Part shown: piece by piece, positions 20,916 through 33,014 of the stretch
How positions within the stretch are numbered: position 1 is the stretch's first letter
Layout: each line of letters opens with the position of its first letter
Assembly (NCBI RefSeq): GCF_009936215.1
Contig: NZ_AP019551.1
Location: 713,501 to 777,500 of the forward strand
DNA length: 64,000 nucleotides
DNA from: Athalassotoga saccharophila
Lineage (GTDB): Bacteria > Thermotogota > Thermotogae > Mesoaciditogales > Mesoaciditogaceae
Direction of reading: 5' to 3'
Made by a program: the position numbers and the translations under genes
Notes under the pieces: model-generated
The model's database searches: none
What the model was told of the DNA's origin: nothing
The model's input: the letters and a program-made list of their open reading frames with translations, nothing else

Positions 20916-21779
20916 GTGAAGGAAGAGAAAACGATCCGTCAGTTGAAAAAAGAGGCCATGTCTCTGAGAATCAAGGGTTATTACAACATGACGAAGGCCG
21001 AACTTGCCGAGGCCATTTCCAAAAGAAAGATGGAACTTGCGAAAAAGATGCGCGAGATCGATAAGATGGAGATTGAAGAATTGAGAGGTCTTTCCAAAGA
21101 GTTCAATCTAAAGATTCCTTGGAAATCGACAAGGGCCAATTTTGTTAAGAAGTTAAAGGAATTTTTTGAAAGTTTAAAATTGGGTCAGGAAATCGAAAAA
21201 ACTCCACCGTCCATCTCCTCAATGTCCGTTTATGAAGAAAAGATCACAGTTGTTCCAAAGCAATCTCTTCCTTCCACTTATTACAAAGACAAGTTCGTTG
21301 GTCTCGAGGTCAATCAAAACTGGATCCATTTTTACTGGGACTTTTCCCCTCAAACGTACGAGATCATCAAAAACCATCCTCATGTCGTTTTAAGAATCTA
21401 CGATGTCACCTACATAGAATTCAACGGTACAAATGCTCACAGAACCTTTGAAATGGAAATAGATGAAAAGATGAGAAAATATTACGTTTACGTGCCTCAG
21501 CCCGGGGCGGATTATCTTGCGGAGATAGGATACAGAGAGAATGAAAGATTCATTCCGATCTTGAGATCAAATCTCGTCTCAACGCCTCCTTCGATGCCGA
21601 GAATGGCGCAGATGGAGTTGTGGATGGACCTCAGAACAAAACGGAAATTCACAGAAATTGGTCCATCGAGAAAGATCTTAAGAATAGAAAAACTTACAGG
21701 TTCGGCATCGTTGCCAACAAGTGGTGCAAGATCGGGCGGAGGATCATTCTTTTTCCTTAGCGGGAGGCGAGGATCTTGA
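20916..21779 (+). CDS. Rho-N/SAP-like plus DUF4912 domain protein
   Basis: 287 aa. The N-terminal ~75 residues hold two short helical repeats of Rho-N/SAP type (TIRQLKKEAMSLRIKGYYNM and IEELRGLSKEFNLKI), which often bind nucleic acid or act as docking modules. Residues ~105-250 match a DUF4912-like domain (WIHFYWDFSPQTYE, DYLAEIGYRENERFIPIL). The C-terminal tail is rich in Gly, Ser and Arg. The function of DUF4912 is not established; it recurs next to GH57 enzymes, as here, where the two genes overlap by 4 bp. Confidence 0.8.
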   Translation: MKEEKTIRQLKKEAMSLRIKGYYNMTKAELAEAISKRKMELAKKMREIDKMEIEELRGLSKEFNLKIPWKSTRANFVKKLKEFFESLKLGQEIEKTPPSISSMSVYEEKITVVPKQSLPSTYYKDKFVGLEVNQNWIHFYWDFSPQTYEIIKNHPHVVLRIYDVTYIEFNGTNAHRTFEMEIDEKMRKYYVYVPQPGADYLAEIGYRENERFIPILRSNLVSTPPSMPRMAQMELWMDLRTKRKFTEIGPSRKILRIEKLTGSASLPTSGARSGGGSFFFLSGRRGS

Positions 21780-23356
21780 AAGGGAAGATAATTTTGATGC
21801 TTCATGCCCACCTGCCTTACGTTAATCATCCAGATCATCCTTACTTTCTCGAAGAAAACTGGCTTTTCGAGGCTATAACGGAGACTTACATACCGCTTTT
21901 GATGGCCTTCGAGAGATTGAGAGATGAAAATGTCCCATTTGGCATAACGGTATCGGTAAGCCCTCCACTCATAGAAATGATGGCCGACCGTACCCTTATG
22001 GACAAGTACAAAAGGCATCTTCAGTCTTTGATAGAACTTGCCAAAAAAGAGGTCTCTTTGACAAAGAACGAAGAGCCTTTGAAGCACAAAATGGCGTTGA
22101 AATACCTTGAAGATTTTGAATCCTACCTTTCCTTTTTCGAAAGATATGGAAATTTGATAAACGCATTCAAAGAGTCTGCAAAGGACGGAAATGTTCAACT
22201 TATAACCTGTAACGCAACGCACGGATTTCTGCCACTTATGAAGGTTAACCCAAGGGCAGTCCATGCCCAGATTGCGATCGGCGTTAAGGCGTTCGAGGAA
22301 AGGTTTAAAATGCATCCAAATGGCATGTGGCTTGCCGAATCTGGTTATTATCCCGGCCTCGACAATGAACTCGCCGATCAAAATCTCAAGTTCTTCTTTG
22401 TCGATTCTCACGCTCTTTGGTATGCCGATATTCCGCCACATTACGATGTTTACAGGCCTGTTATGACTCCGTCTGGCGTTTTCGTTTTTGCAAGAGATCC
22501 GGAATCGAGCGAACAGATATGGTCTGCCCAGTTGGGATACCCCGGAGACTGGAATTACAGGGAATTTTACAGGGATATAGGATTCGATAGGCCATTCGAT
22601 TACGTAAGACCTTACATAGATCCTTCGGGCGTCAGAACGAATACGGGCATAAAGTACCACAAAATAACGGGCAACGTATCTCTTGGAGATAAGGAGTTGT
22701 ACGATCCGGATGTTGGAATTCAGATAGCCCTAAGGCACGCAAAGGATTTTGCACAAAAAAAGGCATTACAGATAAAAAGGTTGAAAGACCAGATGGGAAT
22801 CGATCCCGTTATAGTTGCCCCATTTGATGCCGAACTTTTTGGACACTGGTGGTACGAAGGGCCTAAGTTTCTCGAATTTTTCCTTAAAGAATCTTCCGGT
22901 TCAGAAATTTTTGAGACTTCAACTCCTGACAGGGTTATAAACTCTATCGATGAGGTACAAATTTTAACGCCGGCCCAGTCAAGTTGGGGTGCAAATGGAT
23001 ACAACGAAACGTGGATTAACGGATCGAATGACTGGATATACCCGCATCTTCACGAAGCCGAAAGCAGAATGACAGAACTTGCAAACGAATATTACCATAC
23101 CTCCGATCCTCTTTACATACGCGCTTTGAACATGTGTGCAAGGGAACTTTTACTTGCAGAATCAAGCGATTGGGCCTTTATAATGACAACGGGCACCTCC
23201 GTTGAATATGCAGTTAACAGAACTAACACACATTTATCACGTTTTCTTGAGATATATGATGCAATAAAGTCGCATAATATAGATGAGAGATCAATAGAGC
23301 TTTATGAATGGCTCGATCCGATTTTTCCTTACGTAGATTACAGGGTTTATGCGTAA
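21776..23356 (+). CDS. GH57 family glycosidase, 1,4-alpha-glucan branching enzyme type
   Basis: 526 aa, close to the length of characterised GH57 branching enzymes. The N-terminus has LMLHAHLPYVNHPDHP. The candidate nucleophile Glu is in MWLAESGYYPG, and the acid/base Asp is in APFDAELFGHWW, followed by the usual C-terminal helical domain (WIYPHLHEAESRM). It probably introduces alpha-1,6 branches into alpha-glucan. The start is TTG 21776, overlapping the DUF4912 gene. The stop codon lies inside the stem-loop of a terminator. Confidence 0.9.
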   Translation: MKGKIILMLHAHLPYVNHPDHPYFLEENWLFEAITETYIPLLMAFERLRDENVPFGITVSVSPPLIEMMADRTLMDKYKRHLQSLIELAKKEVSLTKNEEPLKHKMALKYLEDFESYLSFFERYGNLINAFKESAKDGNVQLITCNATHGFLPLMKVNPRAVHAQIAIGVKAFEERFKMHPNGMWLAESGYYPGLDNELADQNLKFFFVDSHALWYADIPPHYDVYRPVMTPSGVFVFARDPESSEQIWSAQLGYPGDWNYREFYRDIGFDRPFDYVRPYIDPSGVRTNTGIKYHKITGNVSLGDKELYDPDVGIQIALRHAKDFAQKKALQIKRLKDQMGIDPVIVAPFDAELFGHWWYEGPKFLEFFLKESSGSEIFETSTPDRVINSIDEVQILTPAQSSWGANGYNETWINGSNDWIYPHLHEAESRMTELANEYYHTSDPLYIRALNMCARELLLAESSDWAFIMTTGTSVEYAVNRTNTHLSRFLEIYDAIKSHNIDERSIELYEWLDPIFPYVDYRVYA

Positions 23357-23366
23357 CCCTGTTTTT
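23340..23366 (+). terminator. Intrinsic terminator overlapping the end of the GH57 gene
   Basis: Stem ACAGGGTT/AACCCTGT (23340-23347 with 23355-23362), a 7-base loop, then five T residues. The stem includes the last codons and part of the TAA stop. The next gene begins only about 40 bp later, so some readthrough into the pyruvate oxidoreductase gene is likely. Confidence 0.8.
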
Positions 23367-23385
23367 GGTGTGAGGAAAAAAATAA

Positions 23386-27449
<4,064 letters not shown>

Positions 27450-27460
27450 AATGTGGTAAA

Positions 27461-27495
27461 ATAGAACGGATCGAAGGATCCGTTCTATTTTTTTT
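27461..27495 (+). terminator. Strong intrinsic terminator after the ferritin-like gene
   Basis: A perfect 12-bp stem (ATAGAACGGATC with GATCCGTTCTAT), loop GAAG, then a run of eight T. This is the strongest terminator in the first half of the window and ends the pyruvate oxidoreductase unit. Confidence 0.93.
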
Positions 27496-27508
27496 GATGG
27501 GGGAAAAG

Positions 27509-27799
27509 ATGAGCGAGAAATCGAGAAGATTTGTGGCTGAATGGCTCTTCAATCATGAACCTGAATTTGTCGTGATAAATTCGAAAGATTCCGTCGAATT
27601 CTTCAGATATCCGCGAAGAATTAGTTTGAAATTCAACGGTACGAATTACGATTTTTCCGTCGAATCTGATTCTGAAAGATTTGAAGTGGAGATAGGAAAT
27701 GACTTCACGGCCCTCTGTCCGGATAAATACAAGGAAAGTTCTCTACTCATAGTTGATTCGGTTATCTCCGTAGAAATGGTCGAACGTTTTGAGAGGTAG
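27509..27799 (+). CDS. Small protein of unknown function
   Basis: 96 aa, soluble and charged, with alternating strands in the middle (RRISLKFNGTNYDFSVES, RFEVEIGNDFTAL). Not recognised. ATG 27509 with GGGGG at 27499-27503 is the best start, because the longer frame reads back through the terminator. It ends 2 bp before the metallo-hydrolase gene. Confidence 0.65.
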   Translation: MSEKSRRFVAEWLFNHEPEFVVINSKDSVEFFRYPRRISLKFNGTNYDFSVESDSERFEVEIGNDFTALCPDKYKESSLLIVDSVISVEMVERFER

Positions 27800-27801
27800 A
27801 A

Positions 27802-28635
27802 ATGATTTCCATAGGTGAGGACATATTCGTCACGGAAAATCCTAACGGAGCGTCTAATGCCGGTGTTGTGATAGGAAAAAAGGGAATTATCGTCGTCGAT
27901 TCGACCTTCTTTCCATCAAAGACCGTTAGATTGATGGATTTCATCTCTTCGATCTCATCAAAAACAATTCTGTACGTTGTAAACACGCATTATCATCTTG
28001 ATCATACTCTCGGTAATTGTGCCATAGAAGCGCCGGTCATCTCGAGTAAGATGACAAAGGATTATTTAGAGCGAATAGATTTCGAAAAATTTCGATCCTC
28101 ACTTGAACCCATCATTCAGAAGGAATTAAAGGATGCCAGTATAGTCTTTCCCTCGATTACCTTTAACAAGAGGATGACCGTGGATCTTGGAAACAAAAAG
28201 ATTGAGATTCTGCGCGTTGGAGGCCACACACCCGATTCTTCGATAATCAAGGTTTGGCCCAACGGAGTATGTTTTTGTGGCGATTTGCTTTTTTCTGGCT
28301 ACCATGCGGAAATAACCTCTGAATCTGATATGGATTCGTGGATAAAGGCCCTTGGTAAGTTAAAGAATGAAAATTTGAGGTGGTTTGTCCCGGGCCATGG
28401 TCCGGTTGGAAGTGTAAAAGAAGTCGATGAGATGATGATTTATCTTGAAAAATTTAGATCTCTTTCTTTTATGATAAAATCTAATAAAATTGATGACGTT
28501 ATCGCAAAGTTTGGCGATGATCCTGTCTTTGCGAAAAGAGGCTTTCCATTACTTTTCGAGGATAGCCTTATCGAGTATCTAAGGAGGGATGATGTTGGAA
28601 AGAACGCTGGTCCTTATAAAACCAGACGGCGTTGA
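27802..28635 (+). CDS. Metallo-beta-lactamase fold hydrolase
   Basis: 277 aa. The HxHxDH zinc motif is VNTHYHLDHTLGN (about residue 60), with further ligands in GGHTPDSS, CGDLLF and PGHGPVG. The substrate cannot be told from sequence; the fold serves glyoxalase-II-like, quinolinase-like and other hydrolases. The C-terminal 45 residues overlap the start of ndk by 44 bp in another frame. Confidence 0.82.
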   Translation: MISIGEDIFVTENPNGASNAGVVIGKKGIIVVDSTFFPSKTVRLMDFISSISSKTILYVVNTHYHLDHTLGNCAIEAPVISSKMTKDYLERIDFEKFRSSLEPIIQKELKDASIVFPSITFNKRMTVDLGNKKIEILRVGGHTPDSSIIKVWPNGVCFCGDLLFSGYHAEITSESDMDSWIKALGKLKNENLRWFVPGHGPVGSVKEVDEMMIYLEKFRSLSFMIKSNKIDDVIAKFGDDPVFAKRGFPLLFEDSLIEYLRRDDVGKNAGPYKTRRR

Positions 28636-29005
28636 AAGAGGCCTTGTTGGAGAGATAATTTCGAGGTTCGAGAAAAAAGGTTTCAAAATCGCTGAAATGA
28701 AGATGTTTAAGATGGACAGAGCCCTTGCCGAAGCCCATTACGAAGATCACAAGGGAAGGCCTTACTATGAAAAACTTATAAATTACATTACAAGCGGTAA
28801 AACAGTCGCGATGGTCTTGGAAGGTGATAATGCCGTCGAAATCGTAAGAATGATGATAGGAAAAACCTCTCCGCTTGAGGCCTTGCCCGGAACGATCAGA
28901 GGCGATCTCGCCCTCAACGTCACGGTGAATTTAGTCCACGCCTCGGATTCTCAAGAGAGTGCGAAAAAGGAAATAAACAGGTTCTTTCCATCTAAGGGGG
29001 AATGA
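28592..29005 (+). CDS. ndk: Nucleoside diphosphate kinase
   Basis: 137 aa. Transfers the gamma phosphate between NTPs and NDPs through a phosphohistidine. N-terminus RTLVLIKPDGVERGLVG; active-site His in NLVHASDSQESA. The RBS AAGGAGGG at 28581-28588 serves ATG 28592 (or the adjacent ATG 28589). It overlaps the metallo-hydrolase gene, and the next gene begins 2 bp after its stop. Confidence 0.96.
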   Translation: MLERTLVLIKPDGVERGLVGEIISRFEKKGFKIAEMKMFKMDRALAEAHYEDHKGRPYYEKLINYITSGKTVAMVLEGDNAVEIVRMMIGKTSPLEALPGTIRGDLALNVTVNLVHASDSQESAKKEINRFFPSKGE

Positions 29006-29007
29006 AA

Positions 29008-29673
29008 ATGTCAGATGAAATTGAGAATTTGAAGAGAGAAAATGAACATCTCAAAGAAAGGATAAAATGGTACGAAAGCCAGATAGAACAAATGGAAACT
29101 CTTATAAATCAATACAATGAACTTGTCAGGCGAGAGTTCGATAATCTCGAAAATGTTGTCAACAGAATGGGTACTCATGAAGTTATAGATCCCGTAACGA
29201 GAGTTTACTCGCGCGATCACATGCTTGCGTATTTGAACTTCATCTATTCTAAAGCCTTCGAAATGAATCTAAAATGCGCCCTCATCTTCTTTGACATAGA
29301 CGATTTTGAGCAAAGGACGAAAATGTTTGAAAAGCAAGAGATAGACATTTTGATGAGGGAGATCGGTAAATTTCTCAAAAACGCCGTAAGAGTTCCCCTC
29401 GACATGGTATCGAGGATCGGGTTTGATGAATTTTTAATACTTGTAACTGAAACTCCAAGAGAAAACGTCATATCTATAGCCCGAAGGATAAACAAATCAT
29501 TTGCCGCGCAAAAATTTGAAATAGATGGCAAGATGATCGGTATGACCTGTACGATTTCAATCGTTACCTTTCCGGAGGATTCGAAGGAATTCACAAAACT
29601 TCTCGATTTGGGAGAGAGATTGATCGAGATCGGCAAACAAAAGGGTAAAAACATGGTGATCTTTTCAGAATGA
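29008..29673 (+). CDS. Coiled-coil protein with a degenerate GGDEF domain
   Basis: 221 aa, cytoplasmic. Residues ~1-55 form a coiled coil (IENLKRENEHLKERIKWYES). Residues ~62-221 match a GGDEF domain: DPVTRVYSRDHM, FFDIDDFEQR, and the catalytic loop SRIGFDEFLIL. The signature is GFDEF rather than GGDEF/GGEEF, so the second glycine is lost. Diguanylate cyclase activity is doubtful; a GTP- or c-di-GMP-sensing role is possible. ATG 29008 lies 7 bases after a strong G-rich RBS. It overlaps the next gene by 4 bp. Confidence 0.82.
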   Translation: MSDEIENLKRENEHLKERIKWYESQIEQMETLINQYNELVRREFDNLENVVNRMGTHEVIDPVTRVYSRDHMLAYLNFIYSKAFEMNLKCALIFFDIDDFEQRTKMFEKQEIDILMREIGKFLKNAVRVPLDMVSRIGFDEFLILVTETPRENVISIARRINKSFAAQKFEIDGKMIGMTCTISIVTFPEDSKEFTKLLDLGERLIEIGKQKGKNMVIFSE

Positions 29674-30644
29674 GCGATATTTCCATCGTAAAATTCGCGG
29701 GTCAGAGCAAAGTAACGCTTGAGGGATATGTTGGATACTTTCTTATTACAAGAAGCGGAGATTTCAAATACGATGTCATTCAATATCCGTTGAGTTTTTC
29801 TTCCATGATAAATGTCAGTTTCAAAGATGATTTCAAATTGATACAGTTGAGGATACCGCAGATAAAGAACAGGATGGCCAAAAGTTCTCCCGAGATAAAG
29901 GAAATGAATGCCGAACTTGAAAAATTCATAAACAAAAGGATAAATTCTGACGAATCCTTCAAGCACAGACTTAAAATCGCGATTCAAAACGCGGACATCG
30001 AAGTTATAGGTTCTATAATAGAGGATTTTTTCAAAGAATGGGTTGATCCCATCAAAATGAGCGTGGACATTCAGGAAATGACATTTGCCGAGTTTTCAAA
30101 GCAACTTTCCAAGGTGGGAAATAGCGAGGATGCTTTCAAAGTCATAAAAAGGGATGATCTCAAAGATCTTTCGGAGGCCTATCCCATAGTCGATCCTATT
30201 GCTGGGAAATCGATAAATGACTTTAAAATAGGAGAGAAGGTTTATTTTACCGTTTTGAGATTTGCGAATGATCAAGTGAAATCCGAGATGCTTAAAAAAT
30301 TTCCAGACGATTTCAACGCTCAGGGCGAAAATGTTTCTCCTCTTGTTGGAAGAATAATATCAAAAGAATTCGTTCCGGAATTTGGAGAGGATTTCACGCT
30401 TATAAAGATAGAATGCCAGAACTTTTACTTTAAGGCCATGGTATTGAACAGTATGAATTTGATGACAACCTCTGTGGGAGTACCGATCATAGGCAACTCA
30501 CAGCCTGCCGTGCCACGCCAGCCAAGTGTTAAGAGTGAGGAAGAGGTACACCTCCATCTTGCGGATATTCTTGTTGCGGTTATCCTTGTTGCCGGTATTG
30601 TAGGAACGGCTTTAGCGATAATGTACTTTTTTTTCATGAAATGA
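29670..30644 (+). CDS. Tail-anchored protein of unknown function
   Basis: 324 aa. No signal peptide; one membrane helix at the very C-terminus (residues ~300-322, ADILVAVILVAGIVGTALAI), so the body should face the cytoplasm. The body mixes beta segments at the start with a helical middle (residues ~70-165). No family recognised. It overlaps the GGDEF-like gene and the first pseudopilin gene by 4 bp each, which suggests one operon, perhaps tied to a pilus or secretion function. Confidence 0.7.
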   Translation: MSDISIVKFAGQSKVTLEGYVGYFLITRSGDFKYDVIQYPLSFSSMINVSFKDDFKLIQLRIPQIKNRMAKSSPEIKEMNAELEKFINKRINSDESFKHRLKIAIQNADIEVIGSIIEDFFKEWVDPIKMSVDIQEMTFAEFSKQLSKVGNSEDAFKVIKRDDLKDLSEAYPIVDPIAGKSINDFKIGEKVYFTVLRFANDQVKSEMLKKFPDDFNAQGENVSPLVGRIISKEFVPEFGEDFTLIKIECQNFYFKAMVLNSMNLMTTSVGVPIIGNSQPAVPRQPSVKSEEEVHLHLADILVAVILVAGIVGTALAIMYFFFMK

Positions 30645-30895
30645 AAAAGGGATCTGTACTTATTGAATCTCTGTTATTTTTGATTTTGTCTTTTATTTTA
30701 TTTTTGATTATCAATTCTGCTTTTTCATCTTTGATGAACAATCAAAGACAGATAGAGAAAGGTTCTGTAGAACTATCTCAAATCATCTCAATTTCGAATC
30801 TGTCTTACGATGATCTTTCGTTGATAGATGCGGGGGGAATTGATGAATACAAATCCACGATCACGGGGGAGACTTTCAGGATCGGTGATAATTGA
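30641..30895 (+). CDS. Short pseudopilin-like protein
   Basis: 84 aa. The N-terminus MKKGSVLIESLLFLILSFIL fits a type III prepilin signal: two Lys, cleavage after Gly4, and Glu at +5 of the mature protein, followed by a ~20-residue hydrophobic helix. The remainder is short, with no globular domain of normal pilin size. It may be a minor pseudopilin of a type IV pilus or type II secretion-like machine. It overlaps the next gene by 53 bp in another frame. Confidence 0.65.
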   Translation: MKKGSVLIESLLFLILSFILFLIINSAFSSLMNNQRQIEKGSVELSQIISISNLSYDDLSLIDAGGIDEYKSTITGETFRIGDN

Positions 30896-31373
30896 GTTAC
30901 TTGTCGCCTTTTCGATTTACGCAGTCGGCGCTTCGATAACCTATGAATCCATAATGATCTTGATAAATATGATCGAAAAGGTCTCGATTTCCAATCAATT
31001 CGTTGAGGATTTCGAAGATGTCATACTCTACATGTACAAAGAGGTAAAGGGGAAAGAACTTGAATTGATCTTCTACAAAGATAGTTATATCGAACACTCA
31101 ATACTTTTGATAGGATCCGATCCTGTTATTGCATACCAGTTATTTCAGACGAAAGATAGATCATCTTTGAGAAGATTAGTCGCGATGGGCCATGAAGACA
31201 TTCACAAACTGGCCAAGTTAAGGCCGGGAAGCAATTATTTTAACACCCGATTTTCTGGATTTAACTCTCTCTACAATGGAAAAGAGTCCATATCTTTTAA
31301 AGTTGAGGGAAATTACATCACCTTCAAATTCGGAAAATTAAAGACGTACATCGGGAAGATCTCTAATCGCTAA
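30843..31373 (+). CDS. Pseudopilin-like protein
   Basis: 176 aa. After a basic leader, RLSGSVIIELLVAFSIYAVG gives a second prepilin signal (Gly at -1, Glu at +5, then a hydrophobic helix). The rest (residues ~50-176) is a soluble domain typical in size for minor pseudopilins. ATG 30843 with a GGGGGG RBS at 30832-30837 is preferred. The 3' end overlaps the convergent sufU gene by 11 bp. Confidence 0.68.
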   Translation: MNTNPRSRGRLSGSVIIELLVAFSIYAVGASITYESIMILINMIEKVSISNQFVEDFEDVILYMYKEVKGKELELIFYKDSYIEHSILLIGSDPVIAYQLFQTKDRSSLRRLVAMGHEDIHKLAKLRPGSNYFNTRFSGFNSLYNGKESISFKVEGNYITFKFGKLKTYIGKISNR

Positions 31374-31782
31374 GGGCCTTTTGGACAGCGTGCCATGCAA
31401 GCGTGGCGCATTTCACACGCATTGGATATTTGCTAACGCCGCTGAATACCTGAGCATCTTTGAGATCATCAACGGGCGCTTTGCCGTTTGTTACCATTTC
31501 TATGAATTCGGAAGATATCCTTTTTGCCTCATTTACGTCCGTTCCCTTTAAGAGTTCAGTCATCACAGAGGCCGAGGCCATGCTTATGGCACATCCCATC
31601 CCTTTGAATTTTATATCTTTTATCTTTCCATCTTCGAATTTTACCTGTAAAGAGATCTGATCTCCGCACGAAGAGTTGGTCATTTGAACTTCTTTGTCAA
31701 AGATCGGAAGAGTTCCGAAATTTCTCGGATGTTTTTGGTGATCCATTATTATTTCAGCGTAAAGATCTGAAAAATCTCTCAT
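31363..31782 (-). CDS. sufU: SufU-type iron-sulfur scaffold or sulfur-transfer protein
   Basis: 139 aa. Conserved cysteines in NSSCGDQI, GMGCAISMAS and RVKCATLAWHA, as in SufU/IscU proteins. It accepts sulfur from SufS and passes it to SufBCD. It is last in sufC-B-D-S-U and overlaps sufS by 4 bp. It converges on the pseudopilin gene with an 11-bp overlap. Confidence 0.92.
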   Translation of the reverse strand: MRDFSDLYAEIIMDHQKHPRNFGTLPIFDKEVQMTNSSCGDQISLQVKFEDGKIKDIKFKGMGCAISMASASVMTELLKGTDVNEAKRISSEFIEMVTNGKAPVDDLKDAQVFSGVSKYPMRVKCATLAWHAVQKALSD

Positions 31783-33014
31783 GAGAATCGCCTCTTTGCA
31801 TCTTCAATCGCATCTACAAGCACGTCTATGTCTGATCTTTCATTGTATATGTAAAAACTTGCCCTCGCCGTTGCCATGAATTCTACATTAAGATATCTTA
31901 AAATCGGCTGGGCACAATGATGACCGCTTCTTATGGCTACGCCATTTGCGTCCAATATCGAGGCAACGTCATGGGGATGGATACCTCTGATGTTGAATGA
32001 AAGAATTCCGCCTCTTTTTTCGAAATTCTTTGGGCCGTAGAGTATCACACGATCTACAGAACTTAACCTTTCGTATGCGTATCCGAGCAAATCCCTTTCA
32101 TGTTCCAAGATCCCTTCCATTCCTATTTCTCTCAGATATCTTATGGCAGTCGCAAGTCCTACAGCACCCTCAACATTTGGAGTTCCCGCCTCGTACCTGT
32201 CCGGTGCGCAGGCAAAGGTCGTTGAGTCGTTTTTTACCTCATCTATCATACCACCGCCGGTAAGAAATGGTTTTAAACTTTCAATGATGGATTTCTTTAC
32301 GTAAAGCACACCTATTCCCATAGGACCAAGCATCTTGTGTCCAGAGAAGGAAAGAAAATCGGCATCCATTCGCTTTACATCTGTTGGCATCGATGGGACT
32401 GACTGGGCTCCGTCCACGACAAAGACTGCCCCCGATTTGTGTGCTATATGGCCTATCTCTTCGACTGGATTTATAATGCCGAATGAATTCGTCATCCCGG
32501 CACAGGCGACTACTTTCGTCTTTGATGTCACGTACCGCTTTACCGTATCGATATCTATAGTTCCGTCTTCACGAAGAGGTACAACTTTAAAATGTGCCTT
32601 CTTTCTTAAAGCAAGTTGTTGCCACGGAACGAAATCGCTATGGTGCTCACTCGTCATCACAACGATCTCGTCGCCTTCAGAGACATTTTCATCTCCCCAT
32701 CCATAGGCTATCGTGTTTATCGATTCGGTCGTTCCAGAGGTGAAGATTATCTCATCCTGATCGGCATTTATGAACTTTGCGACCTCTTTTCTTGCATCGT
32801 TGTAAGCGATAGTTGTTTTCTCCCCAAGGTAATGGGCACTTCTCGCGACATTCGCGTTGGTGAATTTGTAAAAATCTGCCAGCGCATTTATGACCTGAAT
32901 GGGCTTTTGGGTTGTGGCCGCGTTATCGAGGTAGACTAATCTCTTTCCATTGGGTAAAACCGTTGAAAGAATTGGAAAGTCTTTTTTCACCTCAGATCCT
33001 AACCGATATTGCAT
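31779..33014 (-). CDS. sufS: Cysteine desulfurase SufS
   Basis: 411 aa PLP enzyme. The PLP lysine is in SFSGHKMLGPMGIGVL, and the catalytic cysteine in RSGHHCAQPILRYL. Other group II desulfurase motifs: NAATTQKP near the N-terminus and TSGTTESIN. It supplies persulfide sulfur to SufU. It overlaps sufD by 23 bp. Confidence 0.95.
   Translation of the reverse strand: MQYRLGSEVKKDFPILSTVLPNGKRLVYLDNAATTQKPIQVINALADFYKFTNANVARSAHYLGEKTTIAYNDARKEVAKFINADQDEIIFTSGTTESINTIAYGWGDENVSEGDEIVVMTSEHHSDFVPWQQLALRKKAHFKVVPLREDGTIDIDTVKRYVTSKTKVVACAGMTNSFGIINPVEEIGHIAHKSGAVFVVDGAQSVPSMPTDVKRMDADFLSFSGHKMLGPMGIGVLYVKKSIIESLKPFLTGGGMIDEVKNDSTTFACAPDRYEAGTPNVEGAVGLATAIRYLREIGMEGILEHERDLLGYAYERLSSVDRVILYGPKNFEKRGGILSFNIRGIHPHDVASILDANGVAIRSGHHCAQPILRYLNVEFMATARASFYIYNERSDIDVLVDAIEDAKRRFS

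Noticed and set aside
21512-22660. 382-codon open frame on the minus strand opposite the DUF4912 and GH57 genes
   Set aside because: It lies wholly opposite two well-supported genes, has an unnatural composition and no RBS; it is a shadow frame.
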